Assembly (NCBI RefSeq): GCF_000758305.1
Contig: NZ_CP009458.1
Span: 1,116,001-1,180,000, forward strand
DNA: 64,000 nucleotides
DNA from: Cedecea neteri
GTDB lineage: Bacteria; Pseudomonadota; Gammaproteobacteria; Enterobacterales; Enterobacteriaceae
Direction of reading: 5' to 3'
In this document: in pieces, positions 40,056-49,472 of the stretch
Layout: every line of letters starts with the position of its first letter
Numbering within the stretch: position 1 is the stretch's first letter
Made by a program: the position numbers and the translations under genes
Notes under the pieces: model-generated
The model's input: only the letters and a program-made list of their open reading frames with translations
Told to the model about the DNA's origin: nothing
Databases searched by the model: none

Positions 40056-40745
40056 TTATTTCGCCGACTGCATCGTGGCCCACCATGCGGCATCAGCTTC
40101 TATCTCGCCCTGCTGATTCACATGTGGGTACGGTAAGCCTTTCCTGCGGGAAACGTTCGCCAGCACAGGATAGCCACCTTCAAATAACAGCCTCTGTTGC
40201 TCAGCTTCCGGTAACGTACTGTTTTCACGCTGATACATGCCTGCGTTTTGGCGCTGGCGCTGAGCTTCGTACAGAATTAGCGCTGAGGCGACGGACACGT
40301 TCAGGGACTGCACCATACCGATCATAGGAATGATAATGTCCTGGTCGGCAAGCGCGAGCGCCTCTTCGGTAATGCCGGTTTTTTCCTGCCCCATCAAAAT
40401 GCAGGTAGGGCGCGTGTAGTCTATCTCACGGAAGTCGACGGCTTTATCTGAAAGATGAGTGGCCAGAATTTGCATGCCGTTGCTTTTGAGCTGCCGGACG
40501 GCTTCGCCGATAGTTTTATGCGTTTTAACTTCAACCCAGGAATTACTTCCTGCGGCGGAAGACGCCATCGTGCGCATACGGCTTCCCGGCCAAACGGCGT
40601 GCACTTCATGCACGCCCACGGCATCGGCGGTACGGATAATAGCGGAGACGTTATGGGGCTTGTGCACCTGCTCCATACAAACGGTCAGGTCCGGCTGGCG
40701 TCTGGCGAGCATCTCGCAAATACGCGCATAACGTTGAGGATTCAT
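40056..40745 (-). CDS. trmH: tRNA (Gm18) 2'-O-methyltransferase TrmH
   Basis: TrmH (SpoU) methylates the ribose of G18 in the tRNA D-loop. It has 229 residues and is a SPOUT-class enzyme. Motif 1 is KPHNVSAIIRTADAVG near 27, motif 2 LMGQEKTGITEEAL near 117 and motif 3 IIPMIGMVQSLNVSVASAL near 136-154, which forms the knotted SAM site. It lies 4 bases downstream of spoT on the same strand. Confidence 0.97.
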   Translation of the reverse strand: MNPQRYARICEMLARRQPDLTVCMEQVHKPHNVSAIIRTADAVGVHEVHAVWPGSRMRTMASSAAGSNSWVEVKTHKTIGEAVRQLKSNGMQILATHLSDKAVDFREIDYTRPTCILMGQEKTGITEEALALADQDIIIPMIGMVQSLNVSVASALILYEAQRQRQNAGMYQRENSTLPEAEQQRLLFEGGYPVLANVSRRKGLPYPHVNQQGEIEADAAWWATMQSAK

Positions 40746-40749
40746 AACT

Positions 40750-42870
40750 CTAGTTTCTGTTGCGGGTCACTTTAATCACATCCGGCATCACGCGGATCTT
40801 GCGCATGATGTTCGCCAGATGGACGCGATCCCGGGCTGTCAGGCGAATGAAGGCGCTGTATACGCGGCCGTCTTTCTCTTCGGTATTCAGGCTCTGGATG
40901 TTAGAGCCCGCAGTGTTGATTGCTGCGGTCAGGTTCGCCAGTGCACCCTGGTGGTTAAACATGTCCACCTTGATCTCGGTGATAAATTCCTGCTCGGTCT
41001 CTTTATCCCATTCCACGGCCATAAACTTCTCGGGCTCTTTCTGGTAGCCACGAATGTTTCGGCAAGACTCATGGTGGATAACCAACCCTTTACCCGGGCT
41101 GACGTGAGCGACGATAGGATCTCCCGGAATCGGGCGGCAGCACTTGGCGAAGGTAATCAGAACGCCGTCTGCACCTTTGATTGGCAAGTTGCTGTGATTG
41201 GCTGCAGGCGCTGTGCCTGGCTGAGCAGCAACTGGCGATTCCCCCTGCAGATTTTTCGCCACGACGACGCTCATTGCGTTCCCGAGGCCAATTTCGGCCA
41301 GCAGGTCGTCAAGCGATGCAAGCTTCATGCGGTCCAACTCACGCTGGAGATTTTCGGCCGGAATTTCAGCCAGTTTACGGCTGCCACCGAGCGCATGATT
41401 GAGCAGGCGACGCCCTAAGCTAACGGAGTCATCACGCTTCAGGTTTTTCAGCATTTGGCGAATTTTGGCGCGTGCTTTGGAGCTGACGACAAAATTGAGC
41501 CATGCGGCGTTAGGACGCGCCCCCGGTGCGGTAATGATTTCGATAGTCTGCCCGCTGGTCAGCGACTGTGAAAGCGGATAAGGCTGGCGATCGACGCGTG
41601 CGCCCACGCAGGCGTGACCGATATCGGTATGTACCGCATAGGCGAAGTCCACCGGCGTTGCGCCTGCGGGCAGCTCTACAATGCGGCCTTCCGGGGTGAA
41701 AACGTAAATCTCATCCGGGAACAGATCGGATTTTACGCTCTCGATAAATTCAAACGAACTACCGGCACTTTGCTGCAGCTCCAGCAGGCTCTGCATCCAG
41801 CGTTGAGCGCGGATTTGTGCCGTCGTGCTGCTTTCGCCTTGCTCTTTATAAGCCCAGTGTGCAGCAACCCCCATTTCCGCCATCTGATCCATATCTTCAG
41901 TACGGATTTGCACTTCAACCGGAACGCCGTGCGGCCCAATCATTGAGGTGTGCAGAGACTGATAGCCGTTCGCTTTCGGGATAGCGATGTAGTCTTTCAC
42001 CCGCCCTGGACGAGGTTTATAGAGGCTGTGCATCTGCCCGAGAACGCGGTAGCAGGTATCCATGTCGTGGACAATGACGCGGAACGCGTAGATATCCATG
42101 ATTGAATGGAAACGCTGCTCTTTGAGCGTCATCTTGCAGTAAATGGAGTAAAGGTGCTTTTCGCGACCGCTCACGCGACAGGCAATGCCTGCTTCCTGAA
42201 GACGTCCGTCGATTTCAGAGAGGATTTTTTGAATCATCTCTTTGCGGTTACCTCGCGCCGCTTTTACCACTTCTTTAATGACGCGGTAGCGGTTCGGATA
42301 AAGCGCTTCAAAGCCAAGCTCTTCCAGTTCGGTTTTCAGGTGGTGAATACCGAGGCGGTGCGCGAGTGGGCTATAAATTTCGAGGGTTTCACGGGCAATA
42401 CGGCGGCGTTTATCCGGGCGCAATGACCCAAGCGTGCGCATATTGTGCGTGCGGTCGGCAAGCTTGATCAAAATGACGCGGATATCCTGCACCATCGCCA
42501 TGATCATTTTGCGGAAGTTTTCGGCCTGAGCCTCTTTCTTATCGCGGAACTTCAGTTTATCTAGCTTAGAAACCCCTTCCACCAGTTCGGCAACGCTTTT
42601 GCCAAACAGCTGTTCCATATCCTGGTAGGTGGCCGGGGTGTCTTCGATCACGTCATGCAGAAGCGCTGCCATTAGCGTTTCATGGTCGAGTTTCATCTCG
42701 GCCAGGATACAGGCAACGGCGACGGGATGGGTGATATAGGGTTCACCGCTTGAACGTGTTTGTCCCTCGTGAGCATCACGTGCGACAAGGTATGCCTGCC
42801 GGAGGCGCTTGATTTGCTCCTCTGGCAGATAGTTTTGAATCAGCTGATTCAGGCTTTCAAACAGATACAA
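40750..42870 (-). CDS. spoT: Bifunctional (p)ppGpp synthase/hydrolase SpoT
   Basis: SpoT controls the alarmone (p)ppGpp under carbon, iron and fatty-acid stress. It has 706 residues (E. coli 702). The HD hydrolase domain has LHDVIEDT (His72-Asp73), so hydrolysis should be active. A synthetase-like domain spans about 190-350, a TGS domain starts near VFTPEGRIVELPAGATPVDFA, and a C-terminal ACT domain near ITEIKVDMFNHQGALANL. Spacing to rpoZ is 18 bases and to trmH 4 bases, indicating one transcript. Confidence 0.98.
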   Translation of the reverse strand: MYLFESLNQLIQNYLPEEQIKRLRQAYLVARDAHEGQTRSSGEPYITHPVAVACILAEMKLDHETLMAALLHDVIEDTPATYQDMEQLFGKSVAELVEGVSKLDKLKFRDKKEAQAENFRKMIMAMVQDIRVILIKLADRTHNMRTLGSLRPDKRRRIARETLEIYSPLAHRLGIHHLKTELEELGFEALYPNRYRVIKEVVKAARGNRKEMIQKILSEIDGRLQEAGIACRVSGREKHLYSIYCKMTLKEQRFHSIMDIYAFRVIVHDMDTCYRVLGQMHSLYKPRPGRVKDYIAIPKANGYQSLHTSMIGPHGVPVEVQIRTEDMDQMAEMGVAAHWAYKEQGESSTTAQIRAQRWMQSLLELQQSAGSSFEFIESVKSDLFPDEIYVFTPEGRIVELPAGATPVDFAYAVHTDIGHACVGARVDRQPYPLSQSLTSGQTIEIITAPGARPNAAWLNFVVSSKARAKIRQMLKNLKRDDSVSLGRRLLNHALGGSRKLAEIPAENLQRELDRMKLASLDDLLAEIGLGNAMSVVVAKNLQGESPVAAQPGTAPAANHSNLPIKGADGVLITFAKCCRPIPGDPIVAHVSPGKGLVIHHESCRNIRGYQKEPEKFMAVEWDKETEQEFITEIKVDMFNHQGALANLTAAINTAGSNIQSLNTEEKDGRVYSAFIRLTARDRVHLANIMRKIRVMPDVIKVTRNRN

Positions 42871-42888
42871 GGGCTACCCGCAGGCTAA

Positions 42889-43164
42889 TTAACGACGACC
42901 TTCAGCAATAGCAGTCACGGCCTGCAGTTCTGCGGCTTCCTGCTCTTGCTGTTCCTGGCGCTCACGAACATCGAGAATCTGGTTGGTGATCAACCCTTCT
43001 TCGATTTCACGCAGTGCGATAACGGTCGTTTTATCGTTTTCTTCCGGTACCAGCGGATCTTTGCCGCCAACCTGCATCTGACGAGCGCGACGCGCGGCCA
43101 CAAGTACCAGGTCAAAACGGTTACCAATTTTCTCTACAGCGTCCTGAACGGTTACGCGTGCCAT
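42889..43164 (-). CDS. rpoZ: RNA polymerase omega subunit RpoZ
   Basis: RpoZ is the 91-residue omega subunit that helps fold beta-prime and forms part of ppGpp site 1. The N-terminal MARVTVQDAVEKIGNRFDLVLVAARRARQ is diagnostic. It is the full enteric length. It lies between gmk (54 bases upstream) and spoT. Confidence 0.98.
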   Translation of the reverse strand: MARVTVQDAVEKIGNRFDLVLVAARRARQMQVGGKDPLVPEENDKTTVIALREIEEGLITNQILDVRERQEQQEQEAAELQAVTAIAEGRR

Positions 43165-43218
43165 AATTAAAATGCTCCACAGGTGAAGAAATGACTGGGC
43201 ATGATACTGAAACTGGTG

Positions 43219-44099
<881 letters not shown>

Positions 44100-45791
44100 A
44101 TGAAAGGGGGCGTGTTAGCAGTTTTTGTCATTTTACTGGGGATTTCATCTACGGTAACGGCATCGTGTCCAGCATGGTCTGATGTCAGAACACAGAAGGA
44201 GATTGAACGCCTTACGCACCAGCTATCTCTTTGGGATGACGCCTATTACCAGCAGGGTAAGAGTTTGGTGAGCGATGCCGTTTACGATGACTTAAGGGAG
44301 ACACTGTCAGTCTGGCGGCGCTGCATTAAACAGGGACAAGAGGCAGAATCTGCAAGGATGGGAACAGCAGGAAACTCGTCCCATCCCGTTGCGCATACAG
44401 GGCTGAAAAAGTTACCGGATAAACGCGCAGTCGAGCTATGGGCTGCAGGCCGACAGAACTTATGGGTACAGCCCAAAGTAGATGGGGTGGCTATTACATT
44501 GGTCTATCAGCAAGGGCGGCTGGTGAAAATGCTAAGCCGTGGAAATGGTGTTAAAGGAGAGGACTGGACATACAAAGCTGCCGGTATTAATGCCATACCC
44601 CTTCATCTTGCCGGACCTCTTGCGAACAGCGTATTGCAAGGCGAGCTTTTCCTGAAACGGGAGGGCCATATTCAAAGCCAGGCCGGAGGCGTGAATGCGA
44701 GATCTAAAGTTGCCGGGGAAATGCTTCGCACCGGCAAGGTTAGCGATTCAAACGCGCTGGGCATTTTTATCTGGGCCTGGCCTGATGGCCCTGAAAGCCT
44801 TGTTGAAAAAGGCAATATATTACGTGACGCAGGATTTTCTCTGACCGCTCTATGGTCCCGGCCTGTAGCAAACATTGATGAAATTGCCCGTTTGCGAGAG
44901 GGGTGGTTTCGCCAGCCACTTCCCTTTGTCACGGATGGCATTGTGATTCGTCAGGAACGTGAACCTGAGGCTAAATTCTGGCAGCCGGGGCAGGGGGAGT
45001 GGGCCATCGCGTGGAAATATCCTCCTGCTGAGCAAATCGCGGTGGTTCGTAGCGTTGATTTTGCCGTGGGACGAACGGGTAAGGTGTCCGTCGTGCTTGA
45101 ATTGGAAGAGGTTCAGCTCGACGATAAACGTGTTCGACGGGTGAATATCGGTTCACTAAAACGCTGGCAGGAATGGGATGTTGTGGCCGGTGATAAAGTA
45201 AAAATAAGTCTGGCGGGACAGGGAATACCTCGAATGGACGAAGTCGTCTGGCGCGTCAGCCAGCGAGACACATCCATACCGGAAATGGTGGCTTTTACAC
45301 CGGTGACTTGCCTTTATGCTTCGTCTGAATGCGCAGAACAATTTATTGCCCGTCTGACGGGGATGAGCCAAAAGCGAGTTCTGGATTTGGCCGGCGTGAG
45401 TCAAAGCACCTGGCGGCATCTACACATGACGTCACGCTTTCAGCACATTTTTTCATGGCTGGAACTGAACAGAATGACGTTGTCTGGTTTACCGGGAATT
45501 TCAGTGAAAAAAGCCGAGCTGTTATGGCATCAGTTTTCTCTGTCCCGAAAACAGCCGTTTATTCGCTGGGTATTAGCCTTAGGGATGCCACTGCCGCGAA
45601 GTGCGCATGCCGTTCTTAAAGACAAACACTGGCAACAGCTTGGCGGCTGGGATCAGTCCCGATGGCAAACTTTACCCGGAGTGGGGGCTAAGCGGGCCAG
45701 GCAGTTAGTCGATTTTATGAAGCATCCACAGGTAGTCGCCCTTGCCGCCTTCCTTGGCCAGCATAACATCCCGGGTTTTGGTCATCAGTGA
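44100..45791 (+). CDS. ligB: NAD-dependent DNA ligase LigB
   Basis: LigB is the second, non-essential NAD-dependent ligase of enterics. It has 563 residues (E. coli 560). The adenylation motif is QPKVDGVAI with Lys126, then SRGNGVKGEDWT and LPFVTDGIVIR, followed by an OB fold and helix-hairpin-helix repeats (for example LPGVGAKRARQLVDF). As in E. coli, the zinc finger and BRCT domains of LigA are lacking. The ATG at 44100 follows GGAGGG; an upstream in-frame extension to 44049 is less likely. The first 22 residues look like a Sec signal peptide, which is odd for a DNA ligase. Confidence 0.95.
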   Translation: MKGGVLAVFVILLGISSTVTASCPAWSDVRTQKEIERLTHQLSLWDDAYYQQGKSLVSDAVYDDLRETLSVWRRCIKQGQEAESARMGTAGNSSHPVAHTGLKKLPDKRAVELWAAGRQNLWVQPKVDGVAITLVYQQGRLVKMLSRGNGVKGEDWTYKAAGINAIPLHLAGPLANSVLQGELFLKREGHIQSQAGGVNARSKVAGEMLRTGKVSDSNALGIFIWAWPDGPESLVEKGNILRDAGFSLTALWSRPVANIDEIARLREGWFRQPLPFVTDGIVIRQEREPEAKFWQPGQGEWAIAWKYPPAEQIAVVRSVDFAVGRTGKVSVVLELEEVQLDDKRVRRVNIGSLKRWQEWDVVAGDKVKISLAGQGIPRMDEVVWRVSQRDTSIPEMVAFTPVTCLYASSECAEQFIARLTGMSQKRVLDLAGVSQSTWRHLHMTSRFQHIFSWLELNRMTLSGLPGISVKKAELLWHQFSLSRKQPFIRWVLALGMPLPRSAHAVLKDKHWQQLGGWDQSRWQTLPGVGAKRARQLVDFMKHPQVVALAAFLGQHNIPGFGHQ

Positions 45792-46402
45792 TCGGCGTGC
45801 TTGTAATGAAATACGGGTAGCCCAAGCCGCAGACGCAGCGCCAGTAGCCGAGTGCTAAAGCCGAATAATAAGGTTGCTATCACCACGACGTCATGGCTAC
45901 TGACGTAGTGCTGCAGCGCGATATACAGCACGGCTGAAGCAAAGGCGATACCGGCGTACAGTTCTTTCTGGAACACGAGGGGAATTCGTTTGCAGAACAT
46001 ATCCCTCAGTACCCCACCAAAGACGCCGGTAACAACGGCGGCAATGGTCGCAATGATTGGTCCTTCGCCCATATCCAGAGCAACCTGCGCACCGATAATA
46101 GAAAAGACAACAAGACCCAGCGCATCCAGTACCAAAAAGAGTTTGCGCAGGTGTGGCATTACGGGAGCCATGATGGTTGTGAGTACTGCCGCAACGGCAA
46201 CAATCACTACGTATTCAGGGTGTTTCACCCAGCCGAGGGGATAGTGGCCCAGTAGAATATCGCGAACAGAACCACCGCCCAGCGCCGTGGCAGTGGCGAT
46301 AATAATGACGCCAAACGTATCCATGCGACGGCGCCCGGCGGCCAGTGCCCCGGTCATGGCTTCCGCCGTAATACCAATCAAATAAAGAATGTGTAGCAGC
46401 AT
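45785..46402 (-). CDS. yicG: TRIC-family inner-membrane protein YicG (UPF0126)
   Basis: YicG is a seven-span membrane protein of 205 residues, made of two homologous three-helix repeats. Family signatures are GGGSVRDILLG in the first repeat and GVFGGVLRDMF in the second. Related bacterial proteins are trimeric cation channels, but the role of YicG is not established. It ends convergently with ligB, overlapping it by seven bases. Confidence 0.93.
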   Translation of the reverse strand: MLLHILYLIGITAEAMTGALAAGRRRMDTFGVIIIATATALGGGSVRDILLGHYPLGWVKHPEYVVIVAVAAVLTTIMAPVMPHLRKLFLVLDALGLVVFSIIGAQVALDMGEGPIIATIAAVVTGVFGGVLRDMFCKRIPLVFQKELYAGIAFASAVLYIALQHYVSSHDVVVIATLLFGFSTRLLALRLRLGLPVFHYKHADH

Positions 46403-46588
46403 GTTAGTCCCCTCAGAATACCGGCAGAGGGTAACGTTTTGTGCACCACGTCACGATTGAGATTTTCTAAGTTGACTGATTATGGATTAGTTTAATTTAT
46501 CCGAAATATAAAATTTATCCTTTGTATTTGGGTTTTGTCAGGTTCTTTTTGAATTAAATGGATTAGTAGAATTATTTAAGGAGGCGCA

Positions 46589-46978
46589 ATGAAGATATCG
46601 GCGATGTTAAAAGCGCTAGCAAATGGCGTCAATCCAGAAACTGGAGAGGTGCTTGGCGCTGAATCAACGGCCAATAAGCCGGAAGCGATAAGAATGCTGT
46701 TTGCCCTGGCGGAGGAGCTGTTGGTGAGCCCGGAAAAACCGAAAAAATCCAGGCTAACACCTGAGGAGAGGCAGCAGCGTAACCTTGCCGAAGGGCGTCC
46801 GGCTAAGTCTCACTTTCCCTGGGCCGAAGAAGAGAAACAGATCCTCGCAGAGCGCTTTGAGCAAACTGGCACTATCGAAACCCTGGGGGATGAGTTTGAA
46901 CGTTCTCCGAGAGCGGTAGCTATTCAGCTTGAAAAGATGGGGCTTATTACTGCGGAACAACTGTTGGCGTACACCTAG
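46589..46978 (+). CDS. Unrecognised 129-residue protein with a C-terminal helix-turn-helix-like segment
   Basis: I do not recognise a named family. A perfect AAGGAGG lies 6 bases before the ATG, and the frame closes just before a terminator hairpin, so it is very likely expressed. Visible parts are an N-terminal helix with ALANGVNPETGEVLG, a central basic linker (EKPKKSRLTPEERQQR), and a C-terminal segment PWAEEEKQILAERFEQ then LGDEFERSPRAVAIQLEKMG. The last resembles Myb/SANT or GcrA-type small DNA-binding helices. In E. coli, dinD occupies the yicG-yicC interval. The upstream 186 bases are AT-rich. Confidence 0.75.
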   Translation: MKISAMLKALANGVNPETGEVLGAESTANKPEAIRMLFALAEELLVSPEKPKKSRLTPEERQQRNLAEGRPAKSHFPWAEEEKQILAERFEQTGTIETLGDEFERSPRAVAIQLEKMGLITAEQLLAYT

Positions 46979-46991
46979 TACACATCAAAAG

Positions 46992-47012
46992 AAAAAGCCT
47001 GCTGAACGCAGG
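46992..47012. terminator. Hairpin between the 129-residue ORF and yicC
   Basis: The stem AAGCCTGC / GCAGGCTT (loop TGAAC) is preceded by AAAAGAAAA. The A-run gives a T-run on the minus strand, so it fits a yicC terminator best; it may also end the upstream ORF. Confidence 0.75.
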
Positions 47013-47023
47013 CTTATGTCACG

Positions 47024-47887
47024 CTATTCGATGTTCTGAATCTGTTCGCGCATCTGCTCGATCAGGACTTTCAGCTCGATAGCTGAATTGGTCACGTCGG
47101 CATTGATAGACTTGGAGGCCAGCGTATTCGACTCGCGGTTAAACTCCTGCATCATAAAGTCGAGGCGACGGCCAACGGCTTCTTTCTTTTTCAGGATGTT
47201 GTAGGTCTCTTTGACGTGGGCTTCCAGGCGGTCCAGCTCTTCCGCGACGTCAATGCGCTGTGCCATCAGCACCAATTCTTGTTCAAGGCGGTTGTTCTCA
47301 AGCTGAACTTCGGCCTCTTCCAGCTTGTTAACCAGGCGCTCGCGCTGCCATTTCACCACTTCTGGCATTTGAGCTCGGACTTTAACCACTTCGGCGCTGA
47401 CGCCTTCCAGACGTTGTTCAATCAGCCCTTTCAGGGCCTGGCCTTCGGTCTCTCGGGCAACAATAAAGTCGTCCAGGGCGCCATCAAGAGCGGAAAGGAT
47501 TTCAGCGGTAATCGCATCAAGATCCTGCTCCTGAGCTGCCATCACGCCTGGCCAGCGAAGAATATCAACCGGATTGATTTCGCCTTCATCGCTTTGCATT
47601 TTGACCCAGTTAGCGGCCTCAACCAGCTGCTTAGCCAGCTTTTCATTAAGGATCAGCGAGCCTTGTGCACGAGCGTCAGGCTCAAAGCGCAGGTTGCACT
47701 CAATTTTGCCGCGGGTGAGACGGTTGCGAATGCGTTCGCGAGCGACGGGTTCAAGACTGCGGAACTGTTCCGGCATGCGGATATACGTTTCGAGATAGCG
47801 CTGGTTTACCGAGCGTAATTCCCAGGAGGCGGAGCCCCATTCACCTTTTACTTCACGCCGGGCGTAGGCGGTCATACTGCGGATCAT
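47024..47887 (-). CDS. yicC: Endoribonuclease YicC
   Basis: YicC is a UPF0701-family endoribonuclease; in E. coli it contributes to decay of the small RNA RyhB. It has 287 residues, as in E. coli. The N-terminal MIRSMTAYARREVKGEWGS and the C-terminal DUF1732 segment LEAHVKETYNILKKKE, then VGRRLDFMMQEFNRESNTLA, are conserved. It is divergent from rph with a 124-base shared promoter region. Confidence 0.95.
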   Translation of the reverse strand: MIRSMTAYARREVKGEWGSASWELRSVNQRYLETYIRMPEQFRSLEPVARERIRNRLTRGKIECNLRFEPDARAQGSLILNEKLAKQLVEAANWVKMQSDEGEINPVDILRWPGVMAAQEQDLDAITAEILSALDGALDDFIVARETEGQALKGLIEQRLEGVSAEVVKVRAQMPEVVKWQRERLVNKLEEAEVQLENNRLEQELVLMAQRIDVAEELDRLEAHVKETYNILKKKEAVGRRLDFMMQEFNRESNTLASKSINADVTNSAIELKVLIEQMREQIQNIE

Positions 47888-48011
47888 AGTACGTACCCGT
47901 TTTCAGCTAATGTATGGGGGGATTATAGCCATCAGGGGTCTTGCAGGATAGGAATAAGCGCCTGAAGTCCGTATAATGCGCAGCCACATTCGTTTTAGCC
48001 GGAGAAAGCCC

Positions 48012-48728
48012 ATGCGTCCATCAGGTCGTAGCGCCGAACAAGTGCGCCCAGTTACCCTGACCCGTCATTACACTAAACACGCTGAAGGCTCCGTGCTTGT
48101 CGAGTTCGGTGATACCAAAGTGCTGTGCACCGCGACCCTTGAAGAAGGCGTGCCTCGCTTCCTGAAAGGCCAGGGGCAGGGCTGGATCACTGCTGAATAC
48201 GGCATGCTGCCGCGTGCAACCCATAGCCGCAATGCCCGTGAAGCGGCAAAAGGAAAACAGGGTGGCCGTACTCTCGAGATTCAACGTCTCATCGCCCGTT
48301 CATTACGCGCGGCGGTGGACCTAAAAGCATTAGGTGAATTTACGATCACCCTGGATTGCGATGTTCTGCAGGCTGATGGCGGTACCCGCACCGCTTCTAT
48401 CACCGGTGCCTGCGTAGCACTGGCCGATGCGTTAAACGGCCTGGTCGCTTCTGGCAAGCTGAAAACTAACCCAATGAAAGGGATGGTGGCGGCGGTTTCC
48501 GTTGGTATCGTCAACGGTGAAGCTCTCTGCGACCTGGAATATGTCGAAGACTCGGCAGCCGAAACCGACATGAATGTTGTCATGATGGAAGACGGGCGCA
48601 TGATTGAGGTGCAGGGCACTGCGGAAGGCGAGCCGTTCTCCCACGAAGAGCTATTGGCGCTGCTGGCGCTGGCTCGAGGGGGAATTGATTCCATCATCGC
48701 GTCGCAGAAGGCGGCGTTAGAAAATTAA
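48012..48728 (+). CDS. rph: Ribonuclease PH Rph, intact
   Basis: Rph is a phosphorolytic 3'-5' exonuclease that trims tRNA precursors. It has 238 residues, full length, with MRPSGRSAEQVRPVTLTRHYTKHAEGS at the start and the phosphate-binding region GGRTLEIQRLIARSLRAAVD. Unlike E. coli K-12 strains, which carry a frameshift in rph, the frame here is intact to the end (SIIASQKAALEN). I chose ATG 48012 after GGAGAAAG. It is the leader gene for pyrE attenuation. Confidence 0.97.
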   Translation: MRPSGRSAEQVRPVTLTRHYTKHAEGSVLVEFGDTKVLCTATLEEGVPRFLKGQGQGWITAEYGMLPRATHSRNAREAAKGKQGGRTLEIQRLIARSLRAAVDLKALGEFTITLDCDVLQADGGTRTASITGACVALADALNGLVASGKLKTNPMKGMVAAVSVGIVNGEALCDLEYVEDSAAETDMNVVMMEDGRMIEVQGTAEGEPFSHEELLALLALARGGIDSIIASQKAALEN

Positions 48729-48735
48729 TTTTTTA

Positions 48736-48762
48736 AAAGCGACTGAGAAGTCGCTTTTTTTA
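48736..48762 (+). terminator. pyrE attenuator
   Basis: The stem AAAGCGACT / AGTCGCTTT (loop GAGA) and a T-run lie 8 bases after the rph stop and 31 before pyrE. In E. coli, UTP level sets how closely ribosomes on rph follow polymerase and thus read-through here; the close spacing supports the same control. Confidence 0.9.
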
Positions 48763-48793
48763 TGTCCGTGTCACAATGCTAAGGAGCAAATCC

Positions 48794-49435
48794 ATGAAAC
48801 CGTATCAGCGCCAGTTTATTGAGTTTGCGCTTAACAAACAGGTACTCAAGTTTGGCGAATTCACGCTGAAATCCGGGCGCACCAGCCCCTATTTCTTCAA
48901 CGCCGGGCTGTTTAATACCGGGCGCGATCTGGCGTTATTAGGGCGTTTCTATGCCGCTGCTCTGATGGACTCCGGCATCGATTTTGATCTGCTTTTTGGT
49001 CCGGCCTATAAAGGCATTCCTATTGCGACAACGACAGCAGTAGCGCTGGCTGAGCACCACGAGCGCGATGTGCCTTACTGCTTTAACCGCAAAGAAGCGA
49101 AAGATCATGGCGAAGGCGGTAATTTGGTGGGCAGTGCGCTTCAGGGCCGCGTCATGCTGGTGGACGATGTGATAACTGCCGGGACCGCTATTCGTGAGTC
49201 AATGGAGATCATTGCCGCTAACGGTGCTAGCCTTGCCGGGGTGCTTATTTCTCTCGACCGCCAGGAGCGTGGCCGTGCGGATATTTCCGCCATTCAGGAA
49301 GTTGAGCGTGACTATCAGTGCAAAGTCATTTCGATCATTACACTCAAAGACCTGATTTCTTATCTGGAAGAGAAGCCAGAAATGGCGGACAAGCTGGCGG
49401 CAGTACGTAAATATCGCGAAGAGTTCGGTGTCTAA
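48794..49435 (+). CDS. pyrE: Orotate phosphoribosyltransferase PyrE
   Basis: PyrE joins orotate to PRPP to give OMP in pyrimidine synthesis. It has 213 residues, as in E. coli. The PRPP motif VMLVDDVITAGTAIRES is near 120-136, and the flexible catalytic loop FNRKEAKDHGEGG near 99-111. I chose ATG 48794 (MKPYQRQFIEFAL) behind AAGGAGC rather than a start six codons upstream. A bidirectional terminator separates it from slmA. Confidence 0.98.
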   Translation: MKPYQRQFIEFALNKQVLKFGEFTLKSGRTSPYFFNAGLFNTGRDLALLGRFYAAALMDSGIDFDLLFGPAYKGIPIATTTAVALAEHHERDVPYCFNRKEAKDHGEGGNLVGSALQGRVMLVDDVITAGTAIRESMEIIAANGASLAGVLISLDRQERGRADISAIQEVERDYQCKVISIITLKDLISYLEEKPEMADKLAAVRKYREEFGV

Positions 49436-49449
49436 GTCGGGATATAAAT

Positions 49450-49470
49450 AAGGGCCTTCCGGCCCTTATT
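49450..49470. terminator. Bidirectional terminator between pyrE and slmA
   Basis: AAGGGCC-TTCC-GGCCCTT with flanking AT tracts lies between the convergent genes. Confidence 0.88.
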
Positions 49471-49472
49471 TA

